A DNA stretch of 16,850 nt from the NCBI GenBank assembly GCA_018266335.1, contig JAFEAR010000234.1, forward strand, positions 1 through 16,850, in the 5' to 3' direction. Source of the DNA: Bdellovibrionales bacterium. GTDB lineage: Bacteria > Bdellovibrionota > UBA2428. The notes beneath the pieces are model-generated. The model was not told the origin of the DNA, did not search any database, and worked only from the letters and a program-made list of their open reading frames with translations. Position 1 is the first letter of the stretch; each line of letters starts with the position of its first letter. This document shows positions 1 to 8,064 of this stretch, in pieces. Both the position numbers and the translations under genes were made by a program.

Positions 1-128
1 GCAAGATGAAAGTCGATCCGAACAAGGCGGCTGGCGAGAGCGAGTATCAGGGTACGACCTACTACTTCTGCTCTCCCGGTTGCAAACAGAAATTTGACGC
101 TAATCCGGACCAATACGCCGGAAAGTAA
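1..128 (+). CDS. YHS-domain protein, 3' end (partial)
   Basis: Only the last 41 codons are in the window; the reading frame is open from base 3 and stops at TAA 126-128. The visible residues start with a Cys codon cut by the edge, then KMKVDP, and continue with YYFCSPGCKQKF and a final DQYAGK. This is the second half of a YHS domain, a small metal-binding fold in which the CxM and FCxxxC cysteines bind metal. The same pattern ([19 protein letters not shown]) recurs at the N-terminus of the ATPase encoded 59 bp downstream, so the two are probably paralogous copper-binding modules of one operon. Whether it is a stand-alone YHS protein or the tail of a larger one cannot be seen. Confidence 0.85.
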   Translation, partial: KMKVDPNKAAGESEYQGTTYYFCSPGCKQKFDANPDQYAGK

Positions 129-136
129 GTAACCCG

Positions 137-170
137 ATGGTCACGCCTCCAACGATGCGGGTGTGGCCAT
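137..170 (+). promoter_or_regulatory. Inverted repeat before the ATPase gene
   Basis: Bases 137-147 can pair with 160-170 over 11 positions if two G-U pairs are allowed, with a 12-base loop. It sits between the YHS gene stop and the ribosome binding site of the ATPase gene (AGGA at 177-180). It could be an RNA hairpin tuning expression between the two genes or a processing site. No T-run follows, so it is not a standard terminator. Function is inference only. Confidence 0.3.
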
Positions 171-187
171 CCAATTAGGAAACTCTC

Positions 188-2635
188 ATGCAAGTTACGA
201 ATCTACCCGCCCCGGGAGTGGGCACGGAACCCGAACAGATTGATCCCGTTTGCGGCATGACTGTCGATCCGGCTTCCGCTGCCGGATCTCATCATCATGC
301 CGGCAAGACGTACTATTTCTGCAATCCTTCCTGCCTTGAGAGATTCAAAGCGGAACCCGCGAAGTTTCTAGGGGGAGCAAAAGATCCAGCGGTTGCCACT
401 GCCGGTGCGAGCGAGGTCGAATACATCTGTCCGATGGACCCGGAAATTCATCAACGAGGGCCGGGTAGTTGCCCGAAGTGTGGAATGGCTCTCGAGCCGG
501 CGATGTACACTCCTCCCCCGACCCGCACCGAATACTCCTGCCCGATGCATCCCGAGATCGTGCGAAGCGAACCCGGAGCTTGCCCAATCTGTGGCATGGC
601 GCTCGAACCAAGAGAGATTACTGGTGAGGAAGTTAATCACGAACTCATCGACATGACCCGCCGCTTCTGGGCAAGTCTGGCGTTTACGGCGCCGCTTCTG
701 GCATTGATGGTTTCCGAGTTTTTTCCGTCGATGCCGTTGCAGAATCTGCTGGGAGCGAACGTCGTGTCCTGGATACAGTTCGCTATGTCCGCCCCGGTAG
801 TCGTCTGGGCCGGTTGGCCGTTCTTTGAACGCGGCTGGATGTCGATCCGGAATCGCAGCTTGAACATGTTTACGCTAATCGCGATCGGCACAGGAGCAGC
901 TTTCGGCTACAGCCTGATCGCTCTCTTGTTTCCTTCCGCGATACCCGAATCGTTCTATTCCCACGGTGTCGTGCCAGTCTACTTCGAACCTGCGGCGGTG
1001 ATCATCACCTTGGTGCTACTCGGGCAAATTCTGGAATTGCGGGCACGTAGCCAGACATCGAGCGCCATCAAGGGCTTGCTTGGGATGGCGCCAAAGACCG
1101 CGCGAATCCTGCGCGAAGGTGGCAATGAAGACGATATTTCTTTGGATAAGGTGGTGATTGGCGACCGCTTGCGCGTGCGGCCGGGCGAAAAAGTGCCCGT
1201 TGATGGAATCGTGCTCGAAGGCAAGAGCGCGGTTGACGAATCGATGATCACGGGCGAACCTATGCCAGTCGAGAAGGAGACGGGCGGCAAGGTAACCGGT
1301 GGAACCGTGAACGGCACCGGCAGCTTTGTGATGCGCGCCGAACGGGTTGGGTCCGACACGATGCTGTCGCAGATCGTCCGGATGGTCAGTGAGGCACAAC
1401 GGACCCGCGCACCGATCCAACGCTTGGCCGACCAGGTCTCCAGTTGGTTTGTCCCCGCCGTCCTGCTAATTGCTGTAGTGACCTTCCTCGGTTGGGGATT
1501 CTTTGGGCCGGAGCCAAGAATGGCGCATGGCCTGATCAACGCTGTGGCCGTGCTAATCATCGCTTGTCCATGCGCTCTAGGACTGGCGACCCCTATGTCG
1601 ATCATGGTCGGTACGGGGCGAGGCGCGCAGGCCGGCGTTCTGATTCGCAAGGCGGAAGCGCTTGAGGCGCTTGAAAAGGTTGATCGGCTGGTGGTGGACA
1701 AAACGGGAACGCTCACCGAGGGCAAACCGAAGTTGGTCTCCGTTATTCCTGCCGCAAATCAAGATGAGACCGAACTGCTCCACTTTGCCGCGAGCCTCGA
1801 AAGGGGTAGTGAGCATCCCCTTGCCCAAGCGATACTTCGGGGCGCTGAGGAAAAGGGCATAAAGCTATCGAATGTAGAAGGCTTCCAATCGATAACGGGG
1901 AAGGGCATCAGCGGCACGCTGGAAGGCAAACAGATTCTGATCGGAAACGCCGCGTTACTGGATTCGGCAAACGTTGGGCACGCTGATCTCGACGGTCGTG
2001 CGGACGATCTCAGAGGAGAAGGACAGACCGTGATGCTGGTGGCGATCAACGGCAAAGCGGCGGGGCTGCTTTGCGTCGCCGACCCCATCAAGGCGACTGC
2101 GGCAGAAGCGCTCGCGGCTCTGCGAAAGGCGGGAATTCACGTCGCTATGTTGACTGGAGATAGCCGGGCGACGGCCGAGGCTGTTGCTCGCCAGCTTGGT
2201 ATTGACGAAGTACACGCGGAAGTCCTCCCAGATCAGAAAGCAAGCATCGTGACGGAGCTACAGGCAGGCGGACATAAGGTGGCGATGGCGGGTGATGGAG
2301 TGAATGACGCTCCCGGCCTAGCTCAGGCCGATGTCGGAATCGCTATGGGCACAGGAACCGATATCGCAATGGAGAGCGCCGGGGTCACTCTCTTGAAGGG
2401 TGATTTGCGCGGCATTGTCCGGGCGCGGCATCTCAGCGAAGCGACCATGAAGAACATTCGACAGAACCTTTTCTTCGCGTTTATCTACAACTGCTTGGGT
2501 GTGCCGGTAGCGGCCGGAGTACTGTATCCGTTCTTTGGGATTCTGTTGAGTCCGATGATCGCCAGTGCCGCAATGACCTTCAGTTCCGTCTCGGTCATTG
2601 CCAATGCGCTGCGCCTGCGCCGAGCGGAGCTGTGA
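188..2635 (+). CDS. copA: Cu(I)-type P1B ATPase with YHS and two Cys-rich metal-binding modules
   Basis: 815-residue heavy-metal-translocating ATPase of the inner membrane, expected to pump Cu(I) out of the cytoplasm using ATP. The N-terminus carries a YHS domain (about 19-60; CGM at 22-24 and an FCNPSC motif) and two heavy-metal-binding modules with the pattern CPMxPEI...CPxCGMALEP (about 79-104 and 116-141) instead of a classical GMxCxxC HMA domain. Catalytic landmarks are all present: TGEP 355-358, the transmembrane CPC 460-462, DKTGTLT with phosphorylated Asp504, the HP pair 543-544, and GDGVND 702-707. The last two helices carry the YN and MTFSS motifs typical of Cu(I) pumps. The start is supported by AGGA seven bases upstream. 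It leads a metal-resistance run of genes. Silver may also be transported. Confidence 0.95.
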   Translation: MQVTNLPAPGVGTEPEQIDPVCGMTVDPASAAGSHHHAGKTYYFCNPSCLERFKAEPAKFLGGAKDPAVATAGASEVEYICPMDPEIHQRGPGSCPKCGMALEPAMYTPPPTRTEYSCPMHPEIVRSEPGACPICGMALEPREITGEEVNHELIDMTRRFWASLAFTAPLLALMVSEFFPSMPLQNLLGANVVSWIQFAMSAPVVVWAGWPFFERGWMSIRNRSLNMFTLIAIGTGAAFGYSLIALLFPSAIPESFYSHGVVPVYFEPAAVIITLVLLGQILELRARSQTSSAIKGLLGMAPKTARILREGGNEDDISLDKVVIGDRLRVRPGEKVPVDGIVLEGKSAVDESMITGEPMPVEKETGGKVTGGTVNGTGSFVMRAERVGSDTMLSQIVRMVSEAQRTRAPIQRLADQVSSWFVPAVLLIAVVTFLGWGFFGPEPRMAHGLINAVAVLIIACPCALGLATPMSIMVGTGRGAQAGVLIRKAEALEALEKVDRLVVDKTGTLTEGKPKLVSVIPAANQDETELLHFAASLERGSEHPLAQAILRGAEEKGIKLSNVEGFQSITGKGISGTLEGKQILIGNAALLDSANVGHADLDGRADDLRGEGQTVMLVAINGKAAGLLCVADPIKATAAEALAALRKAGIHVAMLTGDSRATAEAVARQLGIDEVHAEVLPDQKASIVTELQAGGHKVAMAGDGVNDAPGLAQADVGIAMGTGTDIAMESAGVTLLKGDLRGIVRARHLSEATMKNIRQNLFFAFIYNCLGVPVAAGVLYPFFGILLSPMIASAAMTFSSVSVIANALRLRRAEL

Positions 2636-2653
2636 CGTGGAGAGTATTGCTCA

Positions 2654-3070
2654 ATGGACAAAATAGGGTTAGGATCAAGGCAGGTGGCAAAGTTTTTCCA
2701 ACTCGTGGCCGTCGTACTCATTGGAGCCGTCTTGGGCGGCACTCAATGTGTCGAGTTGTGTTCTTTCCTTTCCATTGAGCGCCAAGCCAAAGCAACTCAG
2801 GCACCTGAACAAGAGATGCCCTGCCATCAGAAACATTCCCCCAAGGAATCGCAGCCTCCGACCGACGATAATTCCTGTTCGCATAATGATCTGGTTGCGG
2901 AGAAGAGCTCCAAAGGTTCCTCCGCCGATGATGTGCAAACGGTTTCGTTGGCCGCTGTTCGCATTGAAACCCGAATCGTTCCGATTCTTTACTCCTCTCC
3001 GCTAACCCCGGCAGACGAGCATTTCCTCTCCCTCAGTCCCCTAGCCCTTACTTCGATTCTTCGGATCTAG
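2654..3070 (+). CDS. Small secreted Cys/His-rich protein, unknown function
   Basis: 138 residues; no family recognised. Residues 13-30 form a hydrophobic N-terminal segment that may be a signal peptide or a membrane anchor. After it come Cys32 and Cys36, a CHxxH pair (Cys57-His58, His61) and a CSH at 75-77, in an otherwise hydrophilic, Ser/Lys/Glu-rich stretch that looks disordered. The pattern suggests a periplasmic or anchored metal-binding protein. GGAGAG at 2639-2644 supports the chosen start, 18 bp after the ATPase stop, so the two are probably co-transcribed. A metal-related role is inferred only from these residues and from the neighbours. Confidence 0.7.
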   Translation: MDKIGLGSRQVAKFFQLVAVVLIGAVLGGTQCVELCSFLSIERQAKATQAPEQEMPCHQKHSPKESQPPTDDNSCSHNDLVAEKSSKGSSADDVQTVSLAAVRIETRIVPILYSSPLTPADEHFLSLSPLALTSILRI

Positions 3071-3351
3071 GCCCTCGTTCGCTTCCCCAACAATTCCAAA
3101 TTGGGATCCGCGTGGTCTCGCAAACCATGCTGTGATTTCGATCTGACGAGGGATGCAGTTGCCCCACGTTGATCGCCTGTTTTGCAGGAGTTGCCAGGAA
3201 GCAATCCCCCACACACTTTGGCTGGTCTCTGTTCCCATACCGAAGCGGAGGTCAAGCGGATTTGGCGCGGCTCGCCGCGATTAACGTGCCTCTTCAGGAG
3301 CGACAAAGCCCAGGGGAGAGCGCATGCAATTCAGCAACGAGGATTTTGAAT
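3071..3351. other. Intergenic gap before the multicopper oxidase gene
   Basis: 281 bases with no gene I can support. The oxidase frame is open upstream to 3169, but the translated extension has no signal-peptide character and would bury the Tat signal, so I treat it as non-coding. A short perfect inverted repeat (5-bp arms, 3091-3095 and 3099-3103) is the only structure noticed. The gap could hold a separate promoter for the oxidase gene, but no convincing -35/-10 pair was found. Confidence 0.5.
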
Positions 3352-4941
3352 ATGACTGAAAGAAGAACATTTTTCGCGCGGCTTGCCTCTTTGAGTGCGG
3401 CGATCTGGGCCGGACGAAACGCAGCAGCGCAACAAGCAGACCCCCATGCTGGACACAAGCCCCCAGCCGCTGCCCAACCCGCTAAACCACAGGCAGGCCA
3501 AAGCATGACAGGCCACACGATGCCCTCCACGCCAGCCACTGATCCGCACGCAGGGCATCGCATGAGCATGAACTTGCCTGTAGAGATGCCTGATCTGCCC
3601 AAACTGCCTTTCAAGATGGTGGATGGCGTCAAGGAGTTCAACTTGATCGCAGAAGTTGTCGAGACTCAGTTGATGCCAGGACGCCCAATGACCGCGTGGG
3701 GCTTCAACGGTTGCATCCCTGGGCCCACCATCGAAGTGAACCAGGGCGACCGCGTCCGGGTGATCGTCGATAACAAGCTTCCGGAGATGACGGCGATCCA
3801 CTGGCATGGCTTCGAAGTTCCGATGGAAATGGATGGCAGCGTAGGTCTCGGCCAAGATCCCATCCCCCCCGGCGGCCGATTCGTCTATGAGTTCGACCTG
3901 CACCAGCACGGGACTTTCTTCTACCACTCACACTTCGCCATGCAGGAAATGATGGGCATGATCGGAATGTTCATCATGCACCCAAAGCAAGCCTATGAAC
4001 CGAAGGTGGACCGGGATTTCGGGCTCGTCCTTCAGGAGTGGGCGTTGCTTCCAAACAATAACGTCCCGAATACGCTATCGATGGAGTTCAACTGGCTCAG
4101 CTTCAATGGAAAGGCCGGGCCGGATTGCACCCCGATGATTGTCAAGCAGGGCGAGAGGGTGCGCATCCGCTTGATGAATATCGGAATGGATCACCATCCG
4201 ATTCACATGCACGGCATGCAGTTCGTTATGACTGGCACCGAAGGTGGACGCGTGCCTCAGCAGCTTTGGTACGACATGAACACCATCATTGTCGGCGTCG
4301 CGCAGGCGCGAAACATCGAGTTTGAAGCAAAGTATGTCGGCGATTGGATGCTGCATTGCCACTTGCCCCATCACATGATGAATCAAATGGTTTCCATGGT
4401 CGGGCCGGTCACGCACGGTGGACATGGAATGCACACTGGCGGCAGTATGACAGACGGCATGGGGATGCTAAGAAAGGGCGACGCCCTATCGGAGGAGTTT
4501 GGGCCCGCGCTCGGCCGGGGACTTGGAATGAGCGCCGATCGGGATCGAGCGACTTCGCACTTGGTTTCGACAGGCAGCGGTGAAGTAACGGGTGCTCAGG
4601 ACAAACCCAAGGCGGATCCGCATCAAGGCCATGAAGGGCATGTGATGCCCAAGGCGGGCGATCCGATGGAGATGTACCCGAAGGATGATCCCGAGAAGAA
4701 GAAGGTGCCCGGCTATCCGCAGGATATGTGGATGGTAATGGATGACGTCATCCCGCCGAAACCCGAAAACTACGGCCTGCGCAAGGGATGGACGGGTTCC
4801 ATGATGGGCATGATGACGCTCGTACGAGTAGTTACTCCGGAAGTCTACGACAAGATCATGGAACTGAAGAAGGCGGAGGATGCAAAGCCAAAGGACAAGA
4901 AAACTCCCACGACGATGCACAATCACGAGCATGGGAAGTAG
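3352..4941 (+). CDS. Tat-exported multicopper oxidase (CopA/CueO-like)
   Basis: 529 residues from ATG 3352, chosen because CGAGGA lies eight bases upstream and the protein then begins with a twin-arginine signal (RRTFF at 4-8, AAA-QQ near 24-28). It should be a periplasmic oxidase that converts Cu(I) to the less toxic Cu(II). All four copper motifs are present: HWH 150-152, HSH 192-194, HxxHxH with His282, His285 and His287, and HCH 335-337 followed by His341 and Met346, completing the type 1, 2 and 3 sites. Unusual additions are a His/Met-rich N-terminal linker with two DPHAGH motifs (30-35, 64-69) and about 180 residues after the HCH block, containing a third copy (DPHQGH, 422-427) and a Met-rich end. 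These probably bind copper outside the catalytic centre. The efflux gene follows after 7 bp. Confidence 0.93.
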   Translation: MTERRTFFARLASLSAAIWAGRNAAAQQADPHAGHKPPAAAQPAKPQAGQSMTGHTMPSTPATDPHAGHRMSMNLPVEMPDLPKLPFKMVDGVKEFNLIAEVVETQLMPGRPMTAWGFNGCIPGPTIEVNQGDRVRVIVDNKLPEMTAIHWHGFEVPMEMDGSVGLGQDPIPPGGRFVYEFDLHQHGTFFYHSHFAMQEMMGMIGMFIMHPKQAYEPKVDRDFGLVLQEWALLPNNNVPNTLSMEFNWLSFNGKAGPDCTPMIVKQGERVRIRLMNIGMDHHPIHMHGMQFVMTGTEGGRVPQQLWYDMNTIIVGVAQARNIEFEAKYVGDWMLHCHLPHHMMNQMVSMVGPVTHGGHGMHTGGSMTDGMGMLRKGDALSEEFGPALGRGLGMSADRDRATSHLVSTGSGEVTGAQDKPKADPHQGHEGHVMPKAGDPMEMYPKDDPEKKKVPGYPQDMWMVMDDVIPPKPENYGLRKGWTGSMMGMMTLVRVVTPEVYDKIMELKKAEDAKPKDKKTPTTMHNHEHGK

Positions 4942-4948
4942 CGCGACG

Positions 4949-6394
4949 ATGCATAGAAACTTTCATATGAGATTCACGAATTCGATGACTGGCGCTGTTT
5001 TGAGCATGATCCTTGCCCTTACGGCGTCTGCCCAACAACCCCCGAAACCACCCGAGCATGTACACGACGCAGCACCTGTTCCAGGTAAGCCTGCGACCAC
5101 AACGGAAGTGACGGGCCTTCCTGTAGTACGCGCTGCTGCTGACGTTGCTGGCCTTCGCCTTGAAGATCTGGAGCGAATGGCTCTTGACGCAAACCCAATA
5201 ATCGGACAGGCGAAAGCCTTGGTCGATGCTGCGGCCGGACGTGCGCAACAGGCTGGACTTTGGCCGAACCCAACTTTCGGCGCAAATGGAGAGCATGTCT
5301 CCAAAGTGACCGGTGGCGGAGCGATTGGCGGATTTGTGGAGCAACGATTTATCACGGCGGGCAAGCTTGGGCTGGACCGGAAGGTTGCCCTGCAAGATCA
5401 GGCAGTTATGGTGGAGCATCAGAATGCGCAAAAACAGCGTCTTCTCAATTCCGTCCGAGCCTTGTATTACCAAGCCCTTGGCGATCAGCTTCTGATTCAG
5501 GTCCGCGCAGATTTAGCTAGCTTGGCAATGCGAGCGGTGTCCGTTTCGCAAGAATTAGCAAACGTCGGACAAGCAGACAAGCCCGACCTACTTTCAGCGG
5601 AAACGGAGGCTGAGCGCATTCAACTCGAACTCGTCAACGCCAGGAATGCGCGAGAACGAACATGGCGCCAACTGGCAGCGTTATTAAACAATCCAGCTCT
5701 CAAGCCAACGCCACTTGCGGGAAGTCTCGAGGACTTCCCCAAGCTGGACGCCGACCAGGCATTGGACCTGATCTACAAAGACAGCCCAGAACTTCGCGCT
5801 GCCGAAGTGTCGGTCCGGCAATCCGAGTTTTCAGTGCGCCGAGCTGAAGTCGAGAAAATCCCAAACCTCTTCATTCGGGGTGGGCTCCGGAACAATCGCG
5901 AGTTCGGCGAAGTCGGACCTCTGGGTCCTACGCGGAGGCGAGGATTAGAGGGCATTTTCGACGTCGGTGTCGAGATTCCGATCTTCAACCGCAATCAGGG
6001 TGGAGTGAGGGCGGCGAAGGCCGATGCCGAGCGTGCACGTTTGGAAGTACAACGTACGAAGCTCTCTCTGAAGGCACGCCTGGCAGCAGAGTATAAGGAC
6101 TACAAAGACTCCTCCATGGCAGTTGAGCGGTATCGGACACGTATCCTTCCGAAAGCTCGCCAAGCGTATGATCTTTACCTCGCGAACTTCCGACAGATGG
6201 CCGGCGCCTATCCGCAAGCACTGATTGCGCAGCGAAATCTCTTTCAGTTTCAAGATAGCTACGTAGCTGCGTTGGTCAGCACCTGGCAGCGCGCCATCGA
6301 GATCCAAGGGTTACTCCTTGGCGGAGGTGCCGATCTTGGAATACCCAAGTCCATGGGAGAAGCTCGACCCGCCTCTGGCGGCGACGAGCAGTAA
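4949..6394 (+). CDS. TolC/CusC-like outer-membrane efflux protein
   Basis: 481 residues from ATG 4949 (GGGAAG at 4933-4938); ATG 4931 and ATG 4967 are alternatives in the same frame. A Sec signal peptide (hydrophobic run ending ASA-QQ near residue 28) is followed by a His-containing Pro-rich linker and two outer-membrane-efflux repeats (about 70-255 and 275-460). Visible family marks include AGLWPNPTF, the glycine-rich FVEQRFITAGK turn, long Ala/Glu/Arg-rich helices and the second-repeat VGVEIPIFNRNQG strand. The family forms trimeric beta-barrel and coiled-coil tunnels that pair with an inner-membrane RND pump and an adaptor. Neither partner is in the window, so it must use distant ones or a non-RND route. 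Its position seven bases after the oxidase gene suggests copper or similar cations. Confidence 0.93.
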   Translation: MHRNFHMRFTNSMTGAVLSMILALTASAQQPPKPPEHVHDAAPVPGKPATTTEVTGLPVVRAAADVAGLRLEDLERMALDANPIIGQAKALVDAAAGRAQQAGLWPNPTFGANGEHVSKVTGGGAIGGFVEQRFITAGKLGLDRKVALQDQAVMVEHQNAQKQRLLNSVRALYYQALGDQLLIQVRADLASLAMRAVSVSQELANVGQADKPDLLSAETEAERIQLELVNARNARERTWRQLAALLNNPALKPTPLAGSLEDFPKLDADQALDLIYKDSPELRAAEVSVRQSEFSVRRAEVEKIPNLFIRGGLRNNREFGEVGPLGPTRRRGLEGIFDVGVEIPIFNRNQGGVRAAKADAERARLEVQRTKLSLKARLAAEYKDYKDSSMAVERYRTRILPKARQAYDLYLANFRQMAGAYPQALIAQRNLFQFQDSYVAALVSTWQRAIEIQGLLLGGGADLGIPKSMGEARPASGGDEQ

Positions 6395-6494
6395 GTCGAT
6401 GAAGTAGCAATCCGCTCCTGCGTCCCTGATCGTCACCGTAAGGTGATCCAGATCGCAAGTCTGAAGCAACTCAAATACAAAGGAACAACACAGA

Positions 6495-6860
6495 ATGAAA
6501 ACCACCATCATGATGCTGATCGCGGCGGCCACGCTGGCGATGGCCCAGCACGATCACGGGGACAAAGGCAAAGAGATGACCATGACGAGTCTAGTAGTAG
6601 ATACCGGCTGCTACATGTCCCACAACAGCAAGGGCGAGAAGCATGAAAGCTGCGCCACGGCCTGCGCCAAAGCCGGGGTCCCTCTGGCATTGCTTGACGA
6701 AGCCAGCGGCACGCTCTATATCCCGGTCGCGACCGATCACAAGAACCAGAACGAAAAGTTGATGCCGTTCATCGAGAAAAAGGTCAAGGTAACCGGCACA
6801 CTGATGGAAAAAGGAGGAGTTAAGGGCTTCGCTTTGAAAACCATCGAAGCAGCAAAGTAG
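6495..6860 (+). CDS. Small secreted Cys/His protein, probable metal-binding
   Basis: 121 residues with a clear Sec signal peptide (MKTTIMMLIAAATLAMA, then QHDHGD). The mature protein begins with a His cluster and carries a compact motif, GCYMSH at 38-43, His50, Cys53 and Cys57, followed by AGVPLALLDE and a beta-rich C-terminal half (LYIPVAT, VKVTGTLMEKGGVKGF) that resembles a small OB-like barrel. I recognise the GCY...H..CA..CA..G.PL pattern from uncharacterised secreted bacterial proteins but know no assigned function. The cysteines and histidines are placed to bind a metal such as Cu or Zn. AGGA at 6481-6484 supports the start. It lies 100 bp after the efflux gene. Confidence 0.8.
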   Translation: MKTTIMMLIAAATLAMAQHDHGDKGKEMTMTSLVVDTGCYMSHNSKGEKHESCATACAKAGVPLALLDEASGTLYIPVATDHKNQNEKLMPFIEKKVKVTGTLMEKGGVKGFALKTIEAAK

Positions 6861-6988
6861 CCCATCGCTCAATTTAGTCCGAACGGCCGGGCATAGGACG
6901 GGCTTGGAAGTTGTAGTCCCTGCCCGCCGGTCAAGATCAACGATACGAAACGCCGGGCACGGCCCCGGATGTCAAAAGGAGACATAGT

Positions 6989-7387
6989 ATGGAACGAACT
7001 GTTACGAATCGACGCGCGTTTACCATCACCGCCTTGGTTGGCGGAGCCTTGACGTTGCCCCTATCCGGCAATGCCCAGACGGCTGGAAAGACCCTCAGCA
7101 AGAAGCAGCTTGCAGAGTTGGTGGCGACGGCCAAAACCGCCGCCGATCATCGGAAGTTGGCTGAACACTATCGAGCGGCAGCGGCCAAGCATGAGGCTGA
7201 AGCCAAGGAGCACGTGGAACTCGCCGCGAAATACCGGGCGAATCCAACTGCAAGTGAGACAAAACGTCCTGGCGCTCCGGATACCGCCTCGCACTGCATG
7301 ACCTTCGCTGAGCATTGCCGTAAGCAAGCCGCGATCATGAATGAGATGGCTGCCATGCATGAAGAAATGGCGAAAAAGATGAAGTAG
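6989..7387 (+). CDS. Small Tat-type helical His/Met protein, unknown function
   Basis: 132 residues. The N-terminus (NRRAFTITALVGGALTL, cleavage near GNAQ-T, residue 30) looks like a twin-arginine signal, and AAAGGAGA seven to fourteen bases upstream makes the start secure. The mature part is almost wholly helical and rich in Ala, Lys, Glu and His, with His54, 60, 68 and 75 spaced about seven apart on one face. After a short Pro-containing turn it has HC at 102-103 and 109-110 and a Met/His-rich tail. This arrangement resembles four-helix-bundle copper-binding proteins such as the Csp storage family, but the cysteine count is far too low for Csp. A periplasmic metal-binding role is inferred from composition and neighbours. 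Confidence 0.75.
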   Translation: MERTVTNRRAFTITALVGGALTLPLSGNAQTAGKTLSKKQLAELVATAKTAADHRKLAEHYRAAAAKHEAEAKEHVELAAKYRANPTASETKRPGAPDTASHCMTFAEHCRKQAAIMNEMAAMHEEMAKKMK

Positions 7388-7422
7388 ATGCCTGAGAGGA
7401 AACCTGAACAGATTGTCTTGCG

Positions 7423-7463
7423 ACTCGGCGAGCCGCCTCGAAAGCCGGCGGCTCGTGCCGAGT
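7423..7463. repeat. Strong GC-rich hairpin between island genes
   Basis: A 15-base left arm (7423-7437) pairs fully with a right arm (7447-7463) that carries a 2-base bulge, leaving a 9-base loop. It lies 35 bp after the helical His/Met protein gene and 103 bp before the DUF411 gene. No run of T follows on either strand, so it is not a classical intrinsic terminator. It may protect the upstream mRNA 3' end, act as an inefficient terminator, or be a dispersed palindromic repeat. Confidence 0.55.
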
Positions 7464-7565
7464 AGGTGCCTCGAATTACTCGCGTCGCTCACAGGGCAGG
7501 AAATTCACTGAATCGATGATCCAGCGCGAACTGCCAGACCGAACGTATTTTAAGGAGAATTGTTG

Positions 7566-8018
7566 ATGACAATAAAGTTGATCAGACTTGGAATCGCATT
7601 CCTGCTATCGATTGCTGTGGCTATGCCCGCTGAGCCGCCCGTGGTGACTGTATTTAAGCCCAAAACATGCGGCTGCTGCGGAAAGTGGGTGGATCACATG
7701 CGCGCAAGTGGCTTCAAGGTGATCGTGAATGAAGTTGCATCCACGGGAGAATATCGGCAGAGGTACGGAGTTCCCGAAAAACTCCAATCCTGTCATACGG
7801 CCATCGTTAAGGGGTACAGCATTGAGGGCCATGTTCCTGCCGCCGAAATTCAGCGCTTGCTCCAGGAGAAACCGAAAGCCAAAGGGCTCGCCGTTCCAGG
7901 TATGCCGGCGGGCTCCCCTGGAATGGAGGGACCTCGCCAAGATGCATATAGCGTCGTGAGATTCGATGAAGGCGGAATCCTATCCGTCTACCAAAAGTAT
8001 CCGGCCGGAGGCCGGTGA
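7566..8018 (+). CDS. DUF411 secreted metal-binding protein
   Basis: 150 residues from ATG 7566; two TTG codons precede it in frame, but AAGGAGA at 7552-7558 fits the ATG best. A Sec signal peptide ends near AMPA-EP (residue 22). The DUF411 signature follows: CGCC at 35-38 with KWVDHM, SCHTA (Cys76, His77), the GHVP loop with His89, and the Met-containing GLAVPGMPxGSPGM segment (about 107-120). The family is common in copper and silver resistance clusters and is thought to bind metal in the periplasm in a thioredoxin-like fold; its exact activity is not established. The gene lies between the small metal-binding proteins and the propeller protein, and probably belongs to the same regulon. Confidence 0.92.
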   Translation: MTIKLIRLGIAFLLSIAVAMPAEPPVVTVFKPKTCGCCGKWVDHMRASGFKVIVNEVASTGEYRQRYGVPEKLQSCHTAIVKGYSIEGHVPAAEIQRLLQEKPKAKGLAVPGMPAGSPGMEGPRQDAYSVVRFDEGGILSVYQKYPAGGR

Positions 8019-8064
8019 GCTTAACCGAAACGAACTGAACCACGGGGTTCCGCCAAGAAACCGA

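Noticed and set aside
979..1725. 248-codon open frame on the - strand inside the ATPase gene
   Set aside because: It lies antisense to conserved ATPase motifs and its product is Ser/Thr/Pro/Arg-rich without any recognisable domain.
3169..3351. Upstream in-frame extension of the multicopper oxidase (590-residue version)
   Set aside because: It starts at a TTG codon, has no signal character and would place the twin-arginine signal inside the protein; ATG 3352 has a good ribosome binding site.
6428..6448. Palindromic TCACC-gta-AGGTGA element as a metal-regulator operator
   Set aside because: The symmetry is short, no regulator gene is nearby, and no -35/-10 pair with MerR-type spacing surrounds it.
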